The position numbers and the translations under genes are program-made. A model generated the notes under the pieces. The model ran no database searches and was not told the DNA's origin. It was given only the letters and a program-made list of their open reading frames with translations. Of a DNA stretch of 35,317 nucleotides, positions 1-8,554 are shown one piece after another. Location: positions 1-35,317 of the forward strand of contig CANQAQ010000008.1 of NCBI GenBank assembly GCA_947589275.1. The letters run 5' to 3'. Numbering within the stretch: the first letter of the stretch is position 1; each line of letters starts with the position of its first letter. Source of the stretch: an uncultured Bacilli bacterium. Its GTDB lineage: Bacteria; Bacillota_I; Bacilli_A; RF39; UBA660.

Positions 1-760
1 ACATTAATGCTCCCTTGCTTCCTGTAAAATCTGTTCCTTCTAATTTAACATCATCTAATAAACCAGTTATTTCTACACCTGCTAATTTTGCATATCTTAA
101 ATTCTTATCATATAATGTTTGTGGATCTAGTTTTATTACTCCCTTACTTCCTGTAAAATCGGCTCCTCTTACATAAACAGCATCGAATGAACCAGTTATT
201 TCTACATCTGCTAATTTTGTATTTTTTAAATTCTTATCATATACTGTTTGAGGATCTAGTTTTATTACTCCCTTGCTTCCTGTAAAATCTGTCCCTCTTA
301 CATCAACACCATCAAATGAACCATTTATTTCTACACCTGCTAATTTTGCATAGCTTAAATCCTTACTAGATACTTCTTGAGGATCTATTATCGCTCCTTC
401 GCTTCCTGTAAAATCTGTACCATATACATCAACACCATCAAATGAGCCTTTTATTTCTACACCTGCTAATTTTGCATTACTTAAATCCTTATCATATACT
501 GTTTGTGGATCTATTACTACTCCTTTGCTTCCTGTAAAATCTATTTTCATTACATCAATACCATCAAATGATACACCACTTAAATCTAATAATTTCCATA
601 AATTATCTGGAATAGCTATTTCATTATTTTCAAAAAGTATTTGTTGAAGTATTTTTTTATCTATGTCTAATTTTATATGGTCTTTTCCACCATTTCTTTG
701 ATATTTATATAATTTATCAGTTAACATTTTTCTTGATTTTAATATATGCTCTATTTCCAT
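1..760 (-). CDS. Tandem-repeat (pentapeptide-like, beta-helix) protein, partial
   Basis: The frame is open from the ATG at 760 to the window edge, so the C-terminus is missing. The start is set by GGAGG eight bases upstream. An N-terminal region of about 70 residues (MEIEHILKSRKM...; LDLSGVSFDGIDV) is followed by units of about 42 residues. Each unit carries the motifs DFTGSKG, DPQ(T)VY, AKLAGVEI and GSFDGVDV, and five DFTGS motifs are visible. Such short-period aliphatic/Gly repeats resemble pentapeptide-repeat right-handed beta-helices. No signal peptide or catalytic motif is seen. It is a close paralogue of the gene at 881-2281, 120 bp upstream in the same orientation, and probably arose by gene duplication. 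Function unknown; a structural, binding or surface role is only inference. Confidence 0.8.
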   Translation of the reverse strand, partial: MEIEHILKSRKMLTDKLYKYQRNGGKDHIKLDIDKKILQQILFENNEIAIPDNLWKLLDLSGVSFDGIDVMKIDFTGSKGVVIDPQTVYDKDLSNAKLAGVEIKGSFDGVDVYGTDFTGSEGAIIDPQEVSSKDLSYAKLAGVEINGSFDGVDVRGTDFTGSKGVIKLDPQTVYDKNLKNTKLADVEITGSFDAVYVRGADFTGSKGVIKLDPQTLYDKNLRYAKLAGVEITGLLDDVKLEGTDFTGSKGALM

Positions 761-880
761 AACATTTTCCTCCAAATTAAATCTATGCATTATTATAACA
801 ATTTCTTTATTTTTTTCAAGATATAATAACCAATAAAAATGAAAAAATTACCAAAAAAAGACCTATACTTAGGTCAATTA

Positions 881-2281
881 TTATTCTAATTTTAGTTGTT
901 TTTGAAATACTTTTTCAATTTTATCTTCTATTTCTTTATATTTATCATTATCAATTATTTCTACGTCTGTTAAATCAGCACCTAATTTTATTGCATGTTG
1001 ATATTCATAAAAAGACATTTTTGCTCCTTCGCTTCCTGTAAAATCTGTTCCCCTCATATTAATATCATCTAATGAGCCAACTATTTCTACATTAGCTAAT
1101 TTTGTACCACGTAAATTACGAAATCTTACTTTTTGAGGATTTATTACTACTGTCCCTTTGCTTCCTGTAAAATCTGCTCCCTCTACATCAACACCATCTA
1201 ATGAACCAACTATCTCTACATCCGCTAATTTTGTACCGTATAAATTCTTATCATATACTTTTCTTGGATTTAATACTCCACCTTTACTTCCTGTAAAATC
1301 TGTTCCTATTACTTCAACATAATCTAATGAACCAACTATCTCTACATCCGCTAATTTTGTACCGTATAAATTCTTATCATATACTTTTCTTGGATTTAAT
1401 ACTCCACCTTTACTTCCTGTAAAATCTGTTCCTCTTACATCAACACCATCAAATAAACCAACTATTACTACATTAGCTAATTTTGTACCACGTAAATTAC
1501 GAAATCTTACTTTTTGAGGATTTATTACTACTGTTCCTTTGCTTCCTGTAAAATCAGTCCCTACTACACAAACACCATATAATGAACCAGTTATTTCTAC
1601 ACCTGCTAGTTTTGCATTTCTTAAATTCTTACAATATACTTTTTGTGGATCTATTACTACTGTCCCTTTGCTTCCTGTAAAGTCAGATCCTTCTACTTTA
1701 ACACCATCAAGTGAGCCTTTTATTTCTACATTAGCTAATTTTGTATTTCTTAAATTCTTACAATATACTTTTTGTGGATCTATTACTGCTCCTGTACTTT
1801 CTGTGAAATCTGCTCCTTCAACATAAACATAATCTAGTGAGCCTTTTATTTCTACATTAGCTAATTTTGTACCGTTTAAATCATTAGCATATACTGTTTG
1901 TGGATTTAATACTCCACCTTTGCTTCCTGTAAAATCTGTACCTTTTACTTTAACATTATCAAATGAACCAGTTATTTCTACACCTGCTAATTTTGCATTA
2001 CATAAATTCTTATCATATACTGTTTGTGGATCTATTACTACTCCCTTGCTTCCTGTAAAATCTATTTTCCTTACATCAACACCATCAAATGATACGCCAC
2101 TTAAATCTAATAATTTCCATAAATTATCTGGGATAGCTATTTTTTTATTTTCAAAAAGTATTTGTTGAAATAATTCTTTATCTATGTCTAATTTTATATG
2201 GTCTTTTCCACCATTTCTTTTATACTTTATTAATTTATCAGTTAACATTTTTCTTGATTTTGATATATACTCTATTTTCAT
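881..2281 (-). CDS. Tandem-repeat (pentapeptide-like, beta-helix) protein
   Basis: 466 residues from the ATG at 2281, chosen over an upstream in-frame ATG (2311) because GGAGG lies eight bases before it. After an N-terminal domain of about 70 residues shared with its downstream paralogue, the protein is eight full units of 42-43 residues plus a partial ninth. Each unit has DFTGSKG-VxxPQKVY-NLxxTKLANVEI-GSLDGVxVxG. The C-terminal 40 residues (YEYQHAIKLG..., then a Lys/Glu-rich tail) leave the repeat pattern. The repeats read as pentapeptide-type coils. There is no signal peptide, and the upstream gene (2349-2750) encodes a membrane protein that may be its partner. Neighbouring units are identical at the DNA level over more than 100 bp, so copy number probably varies. 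Function not known. Confidence 0.85.
   Translation of the reverse strand: MKIEYISKSRKMLTDKLIKYKRNGGKDHIKLDIDKELFQQILFENKKIAIPDNLWKLLDLSGVSFDGVDVRKIDFTGSKGVVIDPQTVYDKNLCNAKLAGVEITGSFDNVKVKGTDFTGSKGGVLNPQTVYANDLNGTKLANVEIKGSLDYVYVEGADFTESTGAVIDPQKVYCKNLRNTKLANVEIKGSLDGVKVEGSDFTGSKGTVVIDPQKVYCKNLRNAKLAGVEITGSLYGVCVVGTDFTGSKGTVVINPQKVRFRNLRGTKLANVVIVGLFDGVDVRGTDFTGSKGGVLNPRKVYDKNLYGTKLADVEIVGSLDYVEVIGTDFTGSKGGVLNPRKVYDKNLYGTKLADVEIVGSLDGVDVEGADFTGSKGTVVINPQKVRFRNLRGTKLANVEIVGSLDDINMRGTDFTGSEGAKMSFYEYQHAIKLGADLTDVEIIDNDKYKEIEDKIEKVFQKQLKLE
1196..1433. repeat. Near-perfect tandem duplication inside the repeat gene
   Basis: Positions 1196-1307 and 1322-1433 read identically (112 bases) at an offset of 126 bases, exactly one 42-codon unit. 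A second near-identical pair spans about 1091-1167 and 1472-1550 (offset about 381 bases, three units). The period is a multiple of three, so changes in copy number keep the frame. Confidence 0.85.
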
Positions 2282-2348
2282 AACATTTTCCTCCAAATTA
2301 AATCTATACATTATTATAACAATTTTTTCTAAACAATTTATTAAAATA

Positions 2349-2750
2349 CTATTTATTTATTAGTACTTTTTCATCAGTTTCAGAATTATAGTAAGTAACA
2401 ATACCATCTTCACCTACTAATGAAATAGCAATATCATTTGCACTTATTCCCTTATCTTCATCAACATAAATAACGTTATCATTTACTGGCATAAAAAAAT
2501 ATCCAGATGTCACATCAAATATAACTGCATTATCACCATTTACAACAATGGCTTTATCATATTTTTTTAAGAATTGGATAGTACCTAAAGAAAATACAAT
2601 CAAACCTGTAAGTATACCAAATTTTAAAGAAAACTTTCTATTACTAATTTTGAAAAAATTATTACTTAAAGTTTCATTAAGTCTATGTAAATCAATATCA
2701 ATTAGTTTTAAATTATTATTAATCTTTTCATATAAATCTCTTTTTTCCAT
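2349..2750 (-). CDS. Small single-pass membrane protein, unknown function
   Basis: 133 residues; an ATG with AAAGGAG just upstream. Residues 1-40 are charged and probably helical, and about 42-62 (FGILTGLIVFSLGTIQF) form one membrane segment. The rest is an extracytoplasmic-looking, acidic, beta-rich domain (VVNGDNAVIFDVTSGYF..., NDIAISLVGEDGIVTYYNSETDEKV). I do not recognise a family. It is the first gene of a run of three on this strand, 67 bp before the repeat-protein gene at 2281, so it may anchor or partner those proteins (inference). Confidence 0.75.
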   Translation of the reverse strand: MEKRDLYEKINNNLKLIDIDLHRLNETLSNNFFKISNRKFSLKFGILTGLIVFSLGTIQFLKKYDKAIVVNGDNAVIFDVTSGYFFMPVNDNVIYVDEDKGISANDIAISLVGEDGIVTYYNSETDEKVLINK

Positions 2751-2838
2751 ATAATTCTCCTTTCAAAAAGTAGTAATATACTAACATTTTAGGGCTATTT
2801 TGTCAATTATATGTTATACTTGTTTTAGGTGGAAAAAG

Positions 2839-4296
2839 ATGTTTAAATATACACTTGACAATAAAAGATATCATACACTTAATTATTACTATAATAAAAA
2901 ATATGGATGTAAAGTATTTAAGGTAAGCTTAAATGCTAATTTTTCATGTCCAAATATAGATGGTACCAAAGGTTATGGTGGTTGTATATATTGCTCACAT
3001 GGATCTGGTGATTATTATAAAAATAATACTGACTTAATTACTCAGTTTAATGAAGTAAAAGAAAAATTACATAAAAAATGGCCTAAAGCAAAATATATTG
3101 GATATTTTCAGGCTAATACTAATACTTATGCTCCTTTAGATGAATTAAAGGAAAAATATGAATTAATTTTAAAACAAGATAATGTAGTTGGACTTAACAT
3201 TGCAACTAGGCCTGATTCTATTAGTGATGAAGTACTTGATTATTTAACTAAATTAAATAAAAAAACAGATTTAGTTATTGAACTTGGATTACAAACTATA
3301 CATGATAAAACTGCTAAATTAATTAATAGAGGTAGTACTTTAGAAGAATTTGAAGATTGCTTAGATAAATTAAATAAAAGAAATATTGATGTAGTTGTCC
3401 ATATTATAAATGGTTTACCATATGAAACTAAAGAAATGATGATTGAAACAGCTAAATATTTATCAAATAAAAAAATATTAGGAATAAAAATACATATGCT
3501 TCATATTCTTAAAGATACAAATTTATTAAAACTATATATAAAAGAAAATTTTCATGTACTTACTAAAGAAGAATATGTTGATATAGTTTGTGATCAACTT
3601 GAGTATTTAAATGAAAATATAGTGATAAATAGAATTACAGGTGATCCTGACAAAGATGAATTAATTGAACCAACATGGCTTATAAAAAAATTTACTGTAC
3701 TTAATGAAATAGATAAAGAATTAAAAAGAAGAAATACTTATCAAGGATTTAATAGAAGTATCTTAAATAAAGTTAGACAAATATGTGAAAATAATTTAAA
3801 AGAAAATGACTTAGTAGTTGATATGACTATTGGTAATGGTAATGATACATTATTTTTATGTAATTTAGTAAATAAGGGTTTTGTATTTGGTTTTGATATT
3901 CAAGATATGGCAATTACTAATACTAATAATTTATTGATTAAAAATAATATATCAAATTATAAATTATTTAATGAAAATCATAAAAATATAAATAAAGTAT
4001 TAAAAGAATATAAAGGAAAAATAAGTTTAATATTATTTAATCTAGGATACCTACCAAATGCAAATAAAAATATAACTACTAATCATATATCTACAGTTAA
4101 TGCACTTAAAAATAGTTTTGAAATGCTTAATAATAAAGGAATTATATTAATAGTCTTATATCCACATGAAGAAGGTAAAAAAGAAGAAATCAGTATAAAA
4201 AATTACTTAATTAAAAATAAAGTTGTATATAATGAGTATCATAATACTAATAATATAAATTCTCCATTTTTAATTGAAATAAAAATAAGAAATTAA
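2839..4296 (+). CDS. Radical SAM (YtqA/MnmL type) fused to class I methyltransferase (YtqB/MnmM type)
   Basis: 485 residues from the ATG at 2839, chosen because AGGTGG lies just upstream. Residues 1 to about 290 are a TIGR01212-type radical SAM protein: C37-PNIDGTKGYGG-C49-IY-C52 binds the 4Fe-4S cluster, followed by YFQANTNTYAP, GLNIATRPD and ELGLQT. Residues about 300-485 are a YtqB-type methyltransferase with the SAM motif VVDMTIGNGNDT and the family signature NLGYLPNANKNITT. In Bacillus subtilis these are separate neighbouring genes, ytqA and ytqB. YtqB (MnmM) methylates nm5(s2)U to mnm5(s2)U at the tRNA wobble position, and YtqA (MnmL) acts in the same pathway. Here one polypeptide carries both, with no stop between the domains. 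It stands alone, between divergent and convergent neighbours. Confidence 0.9.
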   Translation: MFKYTLDNKRYHTLNYYYNKKYGCKVFKVSLNANFSCPNIDGTKGYGGCIYCSHGSGDYYKNNTDLITQFNEVKEKLHKKWPKAKYIGYFQANTNTYAPLDELKEKYELILKQDNVVGLNIATRPDSISDEVLDYLTKLNKKTDLVIELGLQTIHDKTAKLINRGSTLEEFEDCLDKLNKRNIDVVVHIINGLPYETKEMMIETAKYLSNKKILGIKIHMLHILKDTNLLKLYIKENFHVLTKEEYVDIVCDQLEYLNENIVINRITGDPDKDELIEPTWLIKKFTVLNEIDKELKRRNTYQGFNRSILNKVRQICENNLKENDLVVDMTIGNGNDTLFLCNLVNKGFVFGFDIQDMAITNTNNLLIKNNISNYKLFNENHKNINKVLKEYKGKISLILFNLGYLPNANKNITTNHISTVNALKNSFEMLNNKGIILIVLYPHEEGKKEEISIKNYLIKNKVVYNEYHNTNNINSPFLIEIKIRN

Positions 4297-4310
4297 TTTC
4301 TTATTTTTTT
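4281..4310. terminator. Bidirectional rho-independent terminator
   Basis: A perfect 14-bp palindrome (4281-4294 with 4295-4308; AATT at the centre is the effective loop) is flanked by A and T runs. It sits between the convergent genes ending at 4296 (+) and 4309 (-) and can serve both. Confidence 0.8.
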
Positions 4311-5043
4311 AACTAAAATCTTTTTTTCTATCACGCATTAAAGTATATATTCGTATATCTTCATCATTTTCATATACTTTTTCATTTTCACAAACAATAT
4401 CACTACTAATATTTTTATATAATTCTAACATTACTTCTAGTTCTTCTTTTGATTTTTTCTTAAAGAATGATGCTAATCCATACACATCACTATTATTAAT
4501 AAAATCAAAATATTTATTTCTTTCTCTACTATCTATTATTATAGGAGCATTATTTGCTTTACATAAATTATAGTTTGTTATTATTCTACCTGTTCTACCA
4601 TTTCCATCTTCAAAAGGATGAATATGCATAAACCTAATATGAAATCTTGCTTCTCTTTCATATGGTGGGAGTATATTCCAAATATTATAATAACAATCAA
4701 ATAAATTATACATATCTGGGATTATATTTTTAGCATCTACTGGAAAAAATGATGCTCCCCTTACTTCAACATTAACTTTTCTAAATCCTTTATCAAAATA
4801 ATTAAGATTTTTATTAACGATTTCTGCTATATTAATTACATCATATGGACTTAATTTATATGGATTTTTTCTTATTAATTCCGAAAAAGCCTCCATATTA
4901 TTATATATTTCAATAGCCCTTTTAGTAGATGTTAAATCAGTTTTACTATTTTCAACTCTTAAACTACCCATAGTAAATCTAGTAGCAAATAATTGCATAT
5001 ATTTTTCAAAAAATTCATTTTTAGATGTAAATTCAGCAAACAA
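4309..5043 (-). CDS. Fic domain protein (probable AMP transferase)
   Basis: 244 residues. The Fic core motif HPFEDGNGRTGR lies at residues 142-153; the His is catalytic and the GNGR loop binds phosphates. It is preceded by FHIRFMHI, the usual helix. Fic proteins transfer AMP or related groups from nucleotides to hydroxyl side chains of target proteins. The best start is TTG at 5043, since AAGGTGAT lies seven bases upstream; no ATG with a comparable site is near. I could not identify a clear [S/T]xxxE[G/N] inhibitory helix, and there is no small antitoxin gene next to it. Its neighbours are SpoVS upstream and a shared terminator downstream. The target is unknown. Confidence 0.85.
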   Translation of the reverse strand: MFAEFTSKNEFFEKYMQLFATRFTMGSLRVENSKTDLTSTKRAIEIYNNMEAFSELIRKNPYKLSPYDVINIAEIVNKNLNYFDKGFRKVNVEVRGASFFPVDAKNIIPDMYNLFDCYYNIWNILPPYEREARFHIRFMHIHPFEDGNGRTGRIITNYNLCKANNAPIIIDSRERNKYFDFINNSDVYGLASFFKKKSKEELEVMLELYKNISSDIVCENEKVYENDEDIRIYTLMRDRKKDFS

Positions 5044-5096
5044 TTTATCACCTTCTTTTTACATCAATATTATAATTATATAATTATAAAAGTCAA

Positions 5097-5121
5097 ATAA
5101 AAAGAAGCTTATCTAGCTTCT
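5097..5121 (-). terminator. Terminator of spoVS
   Basis: On the minus strand a 6-bp AGAAGC/GCTTCT stem with a 7-base loop overlaps the last codons of spoVS and is followed by CTTTTTATTT. Confidence 0.7.
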
Positions 5122-5369
5122 ACAATTAATTTTATTGCTGTTCTTTCTTCTGAATCTATTAATATATCAGTAAATGCTGGAATACATACTAAATTTTTAC
5201 CAGATGGTGCAACAAAACCTCTTGCTATTGCAATTGCTTTAATTGCTTGATTAAGTGCCCCTGCACCTATTGCCTGCATTTCTACTGATGATTTTTCCCT
5301 AAAAACATTAGCAAGTGCTCCTGCTACTGAATTTGGATTTGATTTTGATGAAACTTTGATTGTTTCCAT
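5109..5369 (-). CDS. spoVS: Stage V sporulation protein S
   Basis: 86 residues, the standard length of SpoVS. The sequence is typical of the family across its length: ETIKVSSKSNPNSVAGALA at the N-terminus, then AIGAGALNQAIKAIAIARG and NLVCIPAFTDI. SpoVS is a small Alba-like protein that affects spore coat assembly and septation in Bacillus and is highly conserved in spore formers. AGGAGG lies eight bases before the ATG. It is followed directly by its own terminator, so it is probably monocistronic. Together with the ger operon it shows that the host makes endospores. Confidence 0.95.
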   Translation of the reverse strand: METIKVSSKSNPNSVAGALANVFREKSSVEMQAIGAGALNQAIKAIAIARGFVAPSGKNLVCIPAFTDILIDSEERTAIKLIVEAR

Positions 5370-5427
5370 AATTCTTGCCTCCTATCATATTACAATAAAA
5401 TATATGAGGCATTTATAAATTTAAGAA

Positions 5428-5991
5428 CTAATTTAAAAATATATTATTTTCTTTTTCAAATCCTATAGTACTATCTTCTCCATGTCCAGGATATATTATT
5501 ATATCATTAGAATATTTTTTAATCATATCAATACTACTTAACATATCATTATAACTTGCATATTCTAAATCAGTTCTTCCAATTGAACCTTTAAATAAAA
5601 AATCTCCTGTAAACATTATTTTATCATTATAAAAATAAAAAATTACAGAGTCATTCCTATGACCTTTTGAAAAAATAACTTCAAAATCAAAATTACAAAT
5701 ATTATATTTTTCTTCCTTTATATTTACTAACTTATCATATTTTATTTCATTATTAATATTATTGTAATATAAACCTACATTATATTTTTCTAAAATATCA
5801 TTTAATGCCCCTACATGGTCAAAATGTGCATGAGTTAGTAATACACATATTACATTTAAATTCAAATATTCTATCCTAGAAATTATTTTTTCATATTCAT
5901 CTCCTGGATCTACTATAATACAATTACTATCTTTAATAATTAAATAACAATTTTCTTCATATAGTCCAACTACTATTTTTTCTATAATCAT
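5428..5991 (-). CDS. Metallo-beta-lactamase-fold hydrolase (glyoxalase II-like)
   Basis: 187 residues from the ATG at 5991, which has AGGTGA six bases upstream; a GTG at 6000 in the same frame is less likely. Metal ligands are visible in THAHFDHVG (the HxHxDH motif), the FTGDFLFKGSIGRTDL block (ligand Asp) and YPGHGEDSTIG near the C-terminus (ligand His). This is the YqgX/GloB-like branch of hydroxyacylglutathione hydrolase-type proteins, cytosolic and usually binding two Zn/Fe ions. The natural thioester substrate is not known. The start lies 9 bp after the stop of the HAD-like gene at 6001, in a run of compact housekeeping genes from 8041 down. Confidence 0.88.
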   Translation of the reverse strand: MIIEKIVVGLYEENCYLIIKDSNCIIVDPGDEYEKIISRIEYLNLNVICVLLTHAHFDHVGALNDILEKYNVGLYYNNINNEIKYDKLVNIKEEKYNICNFDFEVIFSKGHRNDSVIFYFYNDKIMFTGDFLFKGSIGRTDLEYASYNDMLSSIDMIKKYSNDIIIYPGHGEDSTIGFEKENNIFLN

Positions 5992-6000
5992 ATTATTCAC

Positions 6001-6504
6001 CTAATCAAATATATTTATAAGTTCTTCTAATGATGTTATATTTAAATAATTACAATCATCTTCTTTATATCTAGTAAATTTAACCCCTATTCCACCTTGT
6101 TCCTCCCACTCTTTTAAATTTCCTGAAAAATCATCAACTAATATAGCATTACTAGTTTGAGTCATTTTAGTTTTTGATATATCTTTTGGTACAGGTATTA
6201 TTGTTAAATCAGGAACCATGCTATCTAAATATTTTATTTTTGCCTTTGCTTCTTTTAAAGAATTAACATGAGTTAATATAGATATATTAAATTTATTACT
6301 ATTTTTTAACTTCTTTATAGCATTAATACTATCATTAATATCAGTAGTATCTTCAATTAACTCTTCCCAATCAATTTTTGAAAATAACTTTGCAACTTCC
6401 TTTGTTTGAGTTTTATAATCTAAATTAAGCTCTTTTGCAAGTTTATAAACTGGCCCTAACGTATCAAGTATTACTCCATCAAAATCAATATATAAATTTT
6501 TCAT
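6001..6504 (-). CDS. HAD-like hydrolase (5'-nucleotidase-like)
   Basis: 167 residues. Motif I is YIDFDGVILD near the N-terminus (nucleophile and acid/base Asp), motif II is probably ILTHVNS around residue 75, and LVDDFSGNLKEW around residue 125 gives the acidic motif IV. The overall shape resembles small HAD 5'(3')-deoxyribonucleotidases (NT5C-like), but the substrate cannot be told from sequence. It abuts the pseudouridine synthase upstream (6505) and the MBL hydrolase downstream, so it is probably co-transcribed with both. Confidence 0.75.
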   Translation of the reverse strand: MKNLYIDFDGVILDTLGPVYKLAKELNLDYKTQTKEVAKLFSKIDWEELIEDTTDINDSINAIKKLKNSNKFNISILTHVNSLKEAKAKIKYLDSMVPDLTIIPVPKDISKTKMTQTSNAILVDDFSGNLKEWEEQGGIGVKFTRYKEDDCNYLNITSLEELINIFD

Positions 6505-7185
6505 TTATAACAGCTCCTTTACTTCATTTATTATACCCCATACATCTTCTTGTCTAGGTAATAATTTAAATTCCATTTTTTCTTTTTTTACTGGATGAAT
6601 AAATTCTATTTTATATGCATAAAGTGCAATTTGTTTTTTATCTTTATATCCATATCTTTGATCTCCATATATTGGAGTACCTCTACTACTTAACTGAAGT
6701 CTAATTTGATGATGACGACCTGTTATTAGATTTATCTTTAATAGTGATAAATCTTTTTTATTATCATATTTTATAATATCATAATGGAGAATAGCTTCTT
6801 TTCCATTTTTATCATCTATATATGATGTATTAGTCCTATCATCTTTTGAAATTTTATCAATTAATGTACCACTTTTTTCATCTAATTTTCCATGTATAAC
6901 AGCTAAATAAGTTTTATTAAACCTTTTTTCTTTTACGTCTTTACTTAATCTTGATGCTGCTTTACTTGTCTTTGCAAATACCATTATTCCAGAAACTGGT
7001 CTATCAAGTCTATGAATAAGTCCTAAATATACATTCCCAGGTTTATTATATTTTTCTTTTATATATTTTTTTACCATAGTAAACATATCTATATCATTAC
7101 TTGAGTCTAATTGAGATGGTATATTTTTTATTTTCTCAACAACAATTATATGATTATCCTCATATATAACATTTAATTTATTCAT
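6505..7185 (-). CDS. RluA-family pseudouridine synthase
   Basis: 226 residues from the ATG at 7185. The longer frame from 7212 lies inside the preceding gene, and GGAAGATGGG precedes 7185. Catalytic motif HRLDRPVSG holds Asp61; GRHHQIRLQLSSRGTPIYGDQRYG is the family's C-terminal block. There is no S4 domain, and the protein starts directly with YEDNHIIVVEK. It converts uridine to pseudouridine in rRNA or tRNA; the target site is not predictable. It overlaps the upstream methyltransferase gene by 8 bp (stop at 7178), which suggests translational coupling of two RNA-modification enzymes. Confidence 0.88.
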   Translation of the reverse strand: MNKLNVIYEDNHIIVVEKIKNIPSQLDSSNDIDMFTMVKKYIKEKYNKPGNVYLGLIHRLDRPVSGIMVFAKTSKAASRLSKDVKEKRFNKTYLAVIHGKLDEKSGTLIDKISKDDRTNTSYIDDKNGKEAILHYDIIKYDNKKDLSLLKINLITGRHHQIRLQLSSRGTPIYGDQRYGYKDKKQIALYAYKIEFIHPVKKEKMEFKLLPRQEDVWGIINEVKELL

Positions 7186-8041
7186 TATTTTCCCATCTTC
7201 CATAAATACCACAAGGGAGTATTAAGTTACTATTTTTCATTGGTAAACCTATTTCACCTGACGTTATTTTTCCTTCATATTTTTTATCTATTAAAATATT
7301 TAATATATTTTCTAATACCTTTGCACTCATACCTGTTGTATAAGAATTTATTAGAAAAAATAATGGATTATCGCTTAACAATTCTGTACATAATTTTACA
7401 AGATCATATAAATTATTTTCTATACTCCAAACTTCACCATTTGAACCTCTACCATATGATGGTGGATCCATTACAATTGCATCATATTTGTTTCCTCTTC
7501 TTATTTCTCTTTTTACAAATTTAATAACATCATCAACAATAAATCTTACATATCTATCTTCTAAATTTGAACTTGAAATATTTTCTTTTGCTAATGCAAT
7601 CATACCCTTAGATGAATCTACATGAACAACATCTGCACCAGCATAAGCACATGCAACTGTAGCACCTCCAGTATATGCAAATAAATTAAGTACTTTTATA
7701 TGTCTATTACTTTTCTTTATTTTATCAATCATATAATCCCAATTAACAGCTTGTTCTGGAAATATTCCTGTATGTTTAAAACCCATAAGTTTAACATTAA
7801 ATACTAAATCATTATATTTTACAGTCCATTTATCTGATAATTTTGTTTTATATTCCCAGTATCCCCCACCTGATTTACTTCTATGATAAATTGCATCTAT
7901 ATTGTAATTATTTTCTTTTTCATTACCCCATATTATTTGTGGATCTGGTCTTGATAGTATTACATTATTCCATCTTTCTATTTTCATCCCATTATGCATA
8001 TCAAGTATCTCATAATCTTTCCAATTTTTTGCAACTATCAT
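7178..8041 (-). CDS. Class I SAM-dependent RNA methyltransferase (RlmI-like)
   Basis: 287 residues. Motif I is VLNLFAYTGGATVACAYAG, motif II carries VVHVDSSKG, and the catalytic motif is VMDPPSYGRG. The N-terminal part has GIFPEQAVNW, as in the SAM-binding domain of RlmI/RlmK-like enzymes (23S rRNA C1962 or m7G methylases), but no PUA domain precedes it, so this is the shorter YxjB-like group. The ATG at 8041 has AAGGAAG upstream. First gene of the run going down to 5428. rRNA as target is an inference from family and operon. Confidence 0.8.
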   Translation of the reverse strand: MIVAKNWKDYEILDMHNGMKIERWNNVILSRPDPQIIWGNEKENNYNIDAIYHRSKSGGGYWEYKTKLSDKWTVKYNDLVFNVKLMGFKHTGIFPEQAVNWDYMIDKIKKSNRHIKVLNLFAYTGGATVACAYAGADVVHVDSSKGMIALAKENISSSNLEDRYVRFIVDDVIKFVKREIRRGNKYDAIVMDPPSYGRGSNGEVWSIENNLYDLVKLCTELLSDNPLFFLINSYTTGMSAKVLENILNILIDKKYEGKITSGEIGLPMKNSNLILPCGIYGRWENNE

Positions 8042-8161
8042 AACAACACTTCCTTAAAAACATATTATATATTAATAATAGTATTAAAGTCAAAATTATT
8101 TTGTGGTAAAAAAATAATATCATACAAACAATAGTTCGTCAATATGATTTTTAAAAATTAT

Positions 8162-8206
8162 AAAAAAAGTATTTTATTACCTTTTTTTATAACTTAAATA
8201 CTTTTT
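8162..8206 (-). terminator. Probable terminator of the exonuclease/hypothetical pair
   Basis: An 11-bp inverted repeat (8196-8206 AAATACTTTTT; 8164-8174 AAAAAGTATTT) brackets the last codons of the broken gene at 8177. On the minus strand the second arm ends in a T run. Confidence 0.6.
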
Positions 8207-8554
8207 AGCTTCTTCACTAGATACACTATTTAAAAACTTTAAACATAAATCAATTTTATCAATTTCTACTTTCCTTCTTTTTATTCTACGAGACAAAGTA
8301 TATATTTCTTCTTCATAATCTAAAATTATATTAAATAGTTTTTTCTCAACTCTATTTTTAAATAATCTATAAAAAATTATATTTAATAAATTACTTAAAT
8401 ATAAATTATCAAGATTAAAACTAATTCTTCTAATATATTCTTCTTACATTATATTTGCATTTTTTTCAGCTTTTTTAATTAATTCTTTATCAGAGTTATT
8501 CATGTAAATTAAAGAATTTTTAATATTTAAAAGCACATATATATACTCTTTCAT
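8177..8554 (-). pseudogene. Small hypothetical gene interrupted by an in-frame TAA
   Basis: A frame of 126 codons starts at the ATG at 8554, overlapping the exonuclease stop as ATGA, and ends with TAA at 8177. It contains one TAA at 8444-8446 (after ...KKAEKNANIM). Codon use on both sides is the same and the second part (EEYIRRISFNLDNLYLSNLL...) is protein-like, rich in Lys/Glu/Leu. The C-terminus LNSVSSEEAKKYLSYKK resembles that of the neighbour at 9168-9587 (LGSLTEEEKKKFLSYK), so the two are probably paralogues. The simplest reading is a gene inactivated by one stop; a sequencing error or two tiny genes are alternatives. Confidence 0.6.

Noticed and set aside
1539-2168. Plus-strand open frames opposite the repeat gene
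   Set aside because: They lack ribosome sites and arise from the low-complexity complement of the repeat units.
1-2281. CRISPR-like array of regular repeats
   Set aside because: The period is 126-129 bp, always a multiple of three, in one open frame with divergent units; there are no short identical repeats with unique spacers.
4309-5043. Toxin-antitoxin pair with a small partner gene
   Set aside because: No short gene with a ribosome site flanks the Fic gene; SpoVS is a known unrelated protein.
8444-8446. Recoded stop codon or alternative genetic code
   Set aside because: All other genes end normally at TAA, TAG or TGA, and Trp is TGG; a single stop in a small gene does not support recoding.
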